NCBI GenBank assembly: GCA_031368215.1
Contig: JANLRD010000135.1
Location: 36,532-100,531 of the forward strand
Source: JANLQX01 sp031368215
GTDB taxonomy: Bacteria > Actinomycetota > Acidimicrobiia > Acidimicrobiales > JANYDT01
Direction: 5' to 3'
Length of the DNA stretch: 64,000 nt
Part shown: positions 60,673-64,000 of the stretch, in pieces
How the letters are laid out: every line of letters begins with the position of its first letter
Position numbering within the stretch: the stretch's first letter is position 1
Position numbers and translations under genes: made by a program
Notes under the pieces: generated by a model
The model's database searches: none
The model's input: the letters and a program-made list of their open reading frames with translations, nothing else
What the model was told of the DNA's origin: nothing

Positions 60673-62337
60673 GTGGCTGCAACGTCGAAATCGATTCCTG
60701 CTCGTAAATCGGCGAAATCCGCCGTAGCAAAGAAGGCGGCACCGGCACCGAAGAAGGTTGTCGGCAAGCCAACCGGTAAGCCGGTACCGAAAGGGAGCGG
60801 CAATTCGGCGACACCCGCGAGATCGGGCGGCTCCAAAGCGATACCAAGCAAATCGATCGATTCGAAGACCTCGGCGAAGGCCGTCGCGGCAAAGCCGGGG
60901 TCCGGCAAGGGCGCTGTCACGAAGGCAAGCCCGAAGGCGGCCGCCACGGCGGTGAAGGCGCGAAGTACGACCGCAACGAAGAAGACAACTGCCAAACCCC
61001 TCGCCAGAGCCACCAAGGCAGCACCGGCCAAGACGACAGCACCGGTGAAGCGCTCCAGTGTCAGTGTCACCAGAGCAAAACCCGCATCTCCCCCCACCCG
61101 ATCGGCGTCACGAACCAACATGAAGTCTCCAACCACACCCAGCGGCGCGAAGAAGCCCCTCGCGAAGCCAAGCACGTCAACCAAGGCGGTCGCTCCTCGG
61201 GCCAGGCCCAGCGCCACGCCCTCGCCCAAACCGGCGATCGCCAAGATCGCCCCCCAGAAAGTCACGGCGAAGGCTGCGTCGGCGAAGGCCGCCGCAGGCA
61301 AAGCCGCTTCTGCTCCTTCGAAGGCTGCGTCGGCGAAGGCTGCCCCAGGCAAAGCTGCTCCTGCTCCTTCGAAGGCTGCGTCGGCGAAGGCTGCCCCAGG
61401 CAAAGCTGCTCCTGCTCCTTCGAAGGCTGCGTCGGCGAAGGCTGCCCCAGGCAAAGCCGCTCCCGCTCCGGCGAAGGTCGTCGCCAAACCCATTCCGGCC
61501 CCACCCGTGGCGACGAAGACCGCCACGGTCAAGGCCCCCGCGCCGGCCAAGGCGCCCGTGGCGAAGGCGGCTGCCGCGGCGTCAGAACCGACCAAGGCCA
61601 CGAAGGCGTCGGCTGCGAAGACCAAGGCGACGCCGGCGCCGGCGATCCCGGTTGTGCCGGCCGCATCCGAGCCCGCTCCGGTTGTCGCCGAAGTCGCACC
61701 AACGCCGCCGCCGCCTCCGGTCAAGGAAGCGAAGGTTCCGACCGGGAAGAACGCCCCCATCCCGGGTGCAATGGTGGCGCCGGCCTCCCCTGAGGCGCGA
61801 GCTGCCGCTCTCGCCCGTTCCGAGAACCAGCCGCCTCGGCCGATCGCGTCGCTACGCCCAGCCGGGCGCTCCATGCCCGCAGCCGTCCCGGTGCGGACCC
61901 CGGTGAAGCTTCTCAAAGCGCCGGCCATCAACCCGAACGACGAGTTCGACGGGATCGAGGCGCTCAGCGAAGGCCAGTTCCTGACCCAGCAGCGAGACCT
62001 CCTCACAATTTCGCGCGAGGCCCTCCAGCGCCAGGCCGAAGCGTTTCAGGAAGAGGCCGACCAGTTGGCCCGCGAGATGGAACCCGGCGATGTGCAGTTC
62101 GACGACGAGTCCGGTGAGGGCGGCACGCTCTCCATGGAGCGTGAACGCGACCTCGCCATGTCCGCGCAGTTCTTGTTGAAGGTCGAAGAGGTCGAGGAAG
62201 CCATCGTCCGCATCGGCACCGGCGAGTACGGCTACTGCGGTCACTGCCAAAAGCCCATCACTCGCATGCGTCTGCGTGCCCTGCCGTTCACCACGCTCTG
62301 CATCGAGTGTAAGAACGGTGGTCTGTCACGTCGGTGA
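60673..62337 (+). CDS. DksA/TraR zinc-finger protein with histone H1-like Lys/Ala/Pro tail
   Basis: 554 residues from GTG. The first 400 residues are Lys/Ala/Pro-rich (for example KSAVAKKAAPAPKK) and strongly basic, like histone H1 and mycobacterial HupB tails, including four 51-base repeats. The C-terminal 130 residues form a DksA/TraR-type domain: a coiled-coil hairpin (LTQQRDLLTISREALQRQ) and a C4 zinc finger YCGHCQKP...LCIECK. The DxxDxA tip of true DksA is not evident. It may bind RNA polymerase or the nucleoid; both are inference. Upstream of lspA as in Streptomyces. Confidence 0.85.
   Translation: MAATSKSIPARKSAKSAVAKKAAPAPKKVVGKPTGKPVPKGSGNSATPARSGGSKAIPSKSIDSKTSAKAVAAKPGSGKGAVTKASPKAAATAVKARSTTATKKTTAKPLARATKAAPAKTTAPVKRSSVSVTRAKPASPPTRSASRTNMKSPTTPSGAKKPLAKPSTSTKAVAPRARPSATPSPKPAIAKIAPQKVTAKAASAKAAAGKAASAPSKAASAKAAPGKAAPAPSKAASAKAAPGKAAPAPSKAASAKAAPGKAAPAPAKVVAKPIPAPPVATKTATVKAPAPAKAPVAKAAAAASEPTKATKASAAKTKATPAPAIPVVPAASEPAPVVAEVAPTPPPPPVKEAKVPTGKNAPIPGAMVAPASPEARAAALARSENQPPRPIASLRPAGRSMPAAVPVRTPVKLLKAPAINPNDEFDGIEALSEGQFLTQQRDLLTISREALQRQAEAFQEEADQLAREMEPGDVQFDDESGEGGTLSMERERDLAMSAQFLLKVEEVEEAIVRIGTGEYGYCGHCQKPITRMRLRALPFTTLCIECKNGGLSRR
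61270..61473 (+). repeat. Four 51-bp tandem repeats inside the DksA-like gene
   Basis: Units start at 61270, 61321, 61372 and 61423, each encoding the 17-residue repeat KAASAKAAPGKAAPAPS. The middle two are identical and the outer two differ by a few bases. The period is a multiple of 3, so expansion or loss would keep the frame. This is slippage- or recombination-prone sequence. Confidence 0.92.
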
Positions 62338-62936
62338 CCAGCCCGCCGGGCCGGTCCGATCGTGGCCCCGACCTTCGTGCGATGACGAACGATGCCAACC
62401 CGTCGACCCCGCGGTCCCTCGGACGCGCGCTCTCGGCGCGCACCTGGGGACTGATGGTGGCCGCCATCGTCATCGGTGTCGACCAACTGACGAAGTCGCT
62501 GGTGGTCAGCCGCATCGGCGCTGCGGAGGAGATCCATCTCGTCGGTGGCGTGCGCCTGATCCGTCGTTTCAACACCGGCATGGCGTTTTCCCAGGGCAGC
62601 GGTTCGGGCGCGGTCACCTGGATTGTCGGTGTGGTCATCGTCGTTCTTGCCGCATGGGTACTCCGGACCCTGTGGCGGGTTCCGGGTTCGCCCGGTGCGC
62701 CGACGAGGCCCTTTGGGGCAGCGCTCGGTGGGCTCCTCGGCGGGGCAGTCGGTAACAAGGTCGACCGACTCGTGCGACGCGGAGGCGCCGTTGTCGATTT
62801 CATCGACGTCGGGTTCTGGCCGGTGTTCAACGTCGCCGACTCCGCGCTGTGCGTTGCCTGCGTGGTGCTGGTGATCCTGTCGTTCCGAGCCGATACCGCA
62901 GGGGCCCGAGACCGTCGACCCGAGAACACCGCATGA
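62334..62936 (+). CDS. lspA: Lipoprotein signal peptidase LspA
   Basis: 200 residues from the GTG that overlaps the previous stop by 4 bases (an ATG at 62382 is the alternative). Four hydrophobic segments; catalytic Asp pair in GNKVDRL and FNVADSAL, with VVDFIDVGFWPVF between. Processes prolipoproteins such as the two ABC binding proteins in this window. Confidence 0.94.
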   Translation: MTSPPGRSDRGPDLRAMTNDANPSTPRSLGRALSARTWGLMVAAIVIGVDQLTKSLVVSRIGAAEEIHLVGGVRLIRRFNTGMAFSQGSGSGAVTWIVGVVIVVLAAWVLRTLWRVPGSPGAPTRPFGAALGGLLGGAVGNKVDRLVRRGGAVVDFIDVGFWPVFNVADSALCVACVVLVILSFRADTAGARDRRPENTA

Positions 62937-63859
62937 AGATCTCCGACGTCGTCCCCGACGCCCTCGACGGCGAACGCCTCGACCGCGTTGTCGCAGTGCT
63001 CGCCGACCTCACCCGGTCGCGGGCATCGGAGCTGGTCAGTGAGGGCTCGGTCATGCTCAACGGAGTAGTCGTCACCAGTCGGACAGCGCGCGTCGCCGTC
63101 GGTTCGGTCGTCGAGATCGAACGGCCCGACGACGTCCTCGCCGCCGCCCTGTCGGCCGATCCCGGCGTCGAGTTCGGGGTGGTGTACGAAGATGGCGACC
63201 TTGCGGTGATCGATAAGCCGGCGGGACTCGTCGTCCATCCCGGTTCAGGTCATCAGTCCGGCACGCTGGTGCACGGTCTGCTCGCCCGGTACCCCGAGAT
63301 CGCGCTCCTCGGGGTCGGCGACCGGCGGGATCGTCCGGGAATCGTGCACCGTCTCGACCGCGGCACCTCAGGTCTTCTCGTCGTGGCCCGCACGGCCGAG
63401 GCACAGGAGAACCTGACCGGGATGATGGCCCGACGCGAGGTCAGCCGGCGTTACCTGGCGCTGGCACTGGGCGAGCTCGAAGCGGACAACGGCCTTGTCG
63501 ACGCCCCGATCGGGCGTTCGGACCAGGATCCGACCCGCATGACCGTCTCGGCGAACGGACGCGAGGCGCGCACTTCGTACCGCGTGCTGGAGCGTTTCCG
63601 TGAGCCCGAACCGGCCACCTATGTGGAATGCACCCTCGAAACGGGCCGGACCCACCAGATCCGGGTCCATCTCTCCGCCATCGGCCACCCCATCGCCGGT
63701 GACCCCCGCTACGGCGGCACGCGGGGCGCAATCGTCGTCGGCCGGCCCTTCCTCCACGCATACCGGCTGGCCTTCATCCATCCGATCTCCGGCGTCGAGC
63801 TCGCGTTCGAGTCGACTCTGCCAGCCGATCTGGTCGAGGTCCTGGCCCACCTGAGCTGA
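62933..63859 (+). CDS. rluD: RluA/RluD-family 23S rRNA pseudouridine synthase
   Basis: 308 residues. N-terminal S4 domain (about 1-65; GERLDRVVAVLADLTRSRASEL) and catalytic domain with the Asp in HRLDRGTSG (near 142), DKPAGLVVHPG and the late ETGRTHQIRVHLSAIGHPI. The start overlaps the lspA stop by ATGA. Assignment to RluD rather than another RluA-family member rests on the S4 domain and the lspA neighbour. Confidence 0.92.
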   Translation: MKISDVVPDALDGERLDRVVAVLADLTRSRASELVSEGSVMLNGVVVTSRTARVAVGSVVEIERPDDVLAAALSADPGVEFGVVYEDGDLAVIDKPAGLVVHPGSGHQSGTLVHGLLARYPEIALLGVGDRRDRPGIVHRLDRGTSGLLVVARTAEAQENLTGMMARREVSRRYLALALGELEADNGLVDAPIGRSDQDPTRMTVSANGREARTSYRVLERFREPEPATYVECTLETGRTHQIRVHLSAIGHPIAGDPRYGGTRGAIVVGRPFLHAYRLAFIHPISGVELAFESTLPADLVEVLAHLS

Positions 63860-63945
63860 CCCGTCCAGCTATTTGGATGACCGGGGCAAACCGGCGGCCG
63901 GTCTACAGATACGGCGGCGCAATGCCGACAATCAGCCCGTGGACG

Positions 63946-63998
63946 CGAAAAAGCCGAGCTCCGTGATGACCGGTTGGGGTCATCACATCACTCGGCTT
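63946..63998 (-). terminator. Hairpin terminator at the right edge
   Basis: AAGCCGAG (63951-63958) pairs with CTCGGCTT (63991-63998), and TGATGACC (63964-63971) with GGTCATCA (63978-63985). On the minus strand the stem is followed by TTTTT, so it ends a gene that lies to the right of the window and is transcribed leftwards. It may also stop the rluD transcript. Confidence 0.7.
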
Positions 63999-64000
63999 CA

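Noticed and set aside
61270..61473. Regular repeats resembling a CRISPR array
   Set aside because: The units are contiguous with no spacers and encode an in-frame peptide repeat.
60555..62006. 483-residue minus-strand ORF, Ala/Gly-rich like a PE-PGRS protein
   Set aside because: It is the antisense of the Lys/Ala/Pro-rich DksA-like gene; the repeat and GC bias keep the frame open. The plus strand has the zinc finger and neighbours in operon.
63946..64000. Possible tRNA at the right edge
   Set aside because: The fold is a two-tier hairpin with a T-run on the minus strand; no D, anticodon and T arms can be drawn.

Overview
The window is a high-GC bacterial chromosome segment, densely coded, with many 4-base ATGA/GTGA start-stop overlaps and GTG starts. 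It most resembles an actinomycete (Actinomycetota). The evidence is the division and cell-wall (dcw) cluster running on into pgeF-yggS-sepF-divIVA-dksA/traR-lspA-rluD, the desaturase of the stearoyl-ACP type, the lysine/alanine-rich DksA/TraR protein, and many starts that sit 6-9 bases after a TANNNT box (leaderless transcripts). Acidimicrobiia would fit the divergent MraZ and FtsL, but that class assignment is inference. No phage, IS element, CRISPR array, rRNA or tRNA was seen.

Layout. 1-9.6 kb: the end of aconitase, a HAD-PlsC lipid enzyme, a two-component system, a very large GH18 + polysaccharide deacetylase + GT2 fusion, and a secreted helix-hairpin-helix protein. 9.8-25.6 kb: lipid and acyl-CoA genes (desaturase, carboxyltransferase, thiolase, crotonase), two secreted CAP-type proteins, a polar amino-acid ABC transporter, an APH-like kinase and two neighbouring fold-type II PLP enzymes. 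25.8-29.2 kb: ruvC-ruvA-ruvB-queA. 29.3-33.6 kb: an unusual four-gene envelope locus in which a membrane-anchored coiled-coil protein followed by a BON-OmpA protein occurs twice. 33.7-41.2 kb: a crotonase, a Zn/Mn ABC transporter, a peptidase-S51-like protein with a CysRS-like tail, an alpha/beta hydrolase, a NadD/CoaD-like adenylyltransferase and 6-phosphogluconolactonase. 41.3-63.9 kb: the dcw cluster, all on the + strand: small ORF-mraZ-rsmH-ftsL-ftsI-murE-murF-mraY-(no murD)-ftsW-murG-murC-murB-ftsQ-ftsZ-pgeF-yggS-sepF-(no ylmG)-divIVA-dksA-like-lspA-rluD.

Together the right third encodes synthesis of lipid-linked peptidoglycan precursor (MurE with a DNPR motif, so meso-diaminopimelate is expected), its polymerisation at the septum (FtsW, FtsI, FtsL, FtsQ), Z-ring formation and anchoring (FtsZ, SepF), and polar or septal organisation (DivIVA). 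murD and ylmG are absent from their usual places.

The main non-coding signal is a roughly 65-bp double-hairpin element present three times (10996, 25679, 37401), always in the same orientation and always just after a + strand gene. Other notable features are a perfect 20-bp palindrome over the desaturase promoter, a 46-codon leaderless ORF ahead of mraZ, and in-frame tandem repeats in the ftsL and dksA-like genes.
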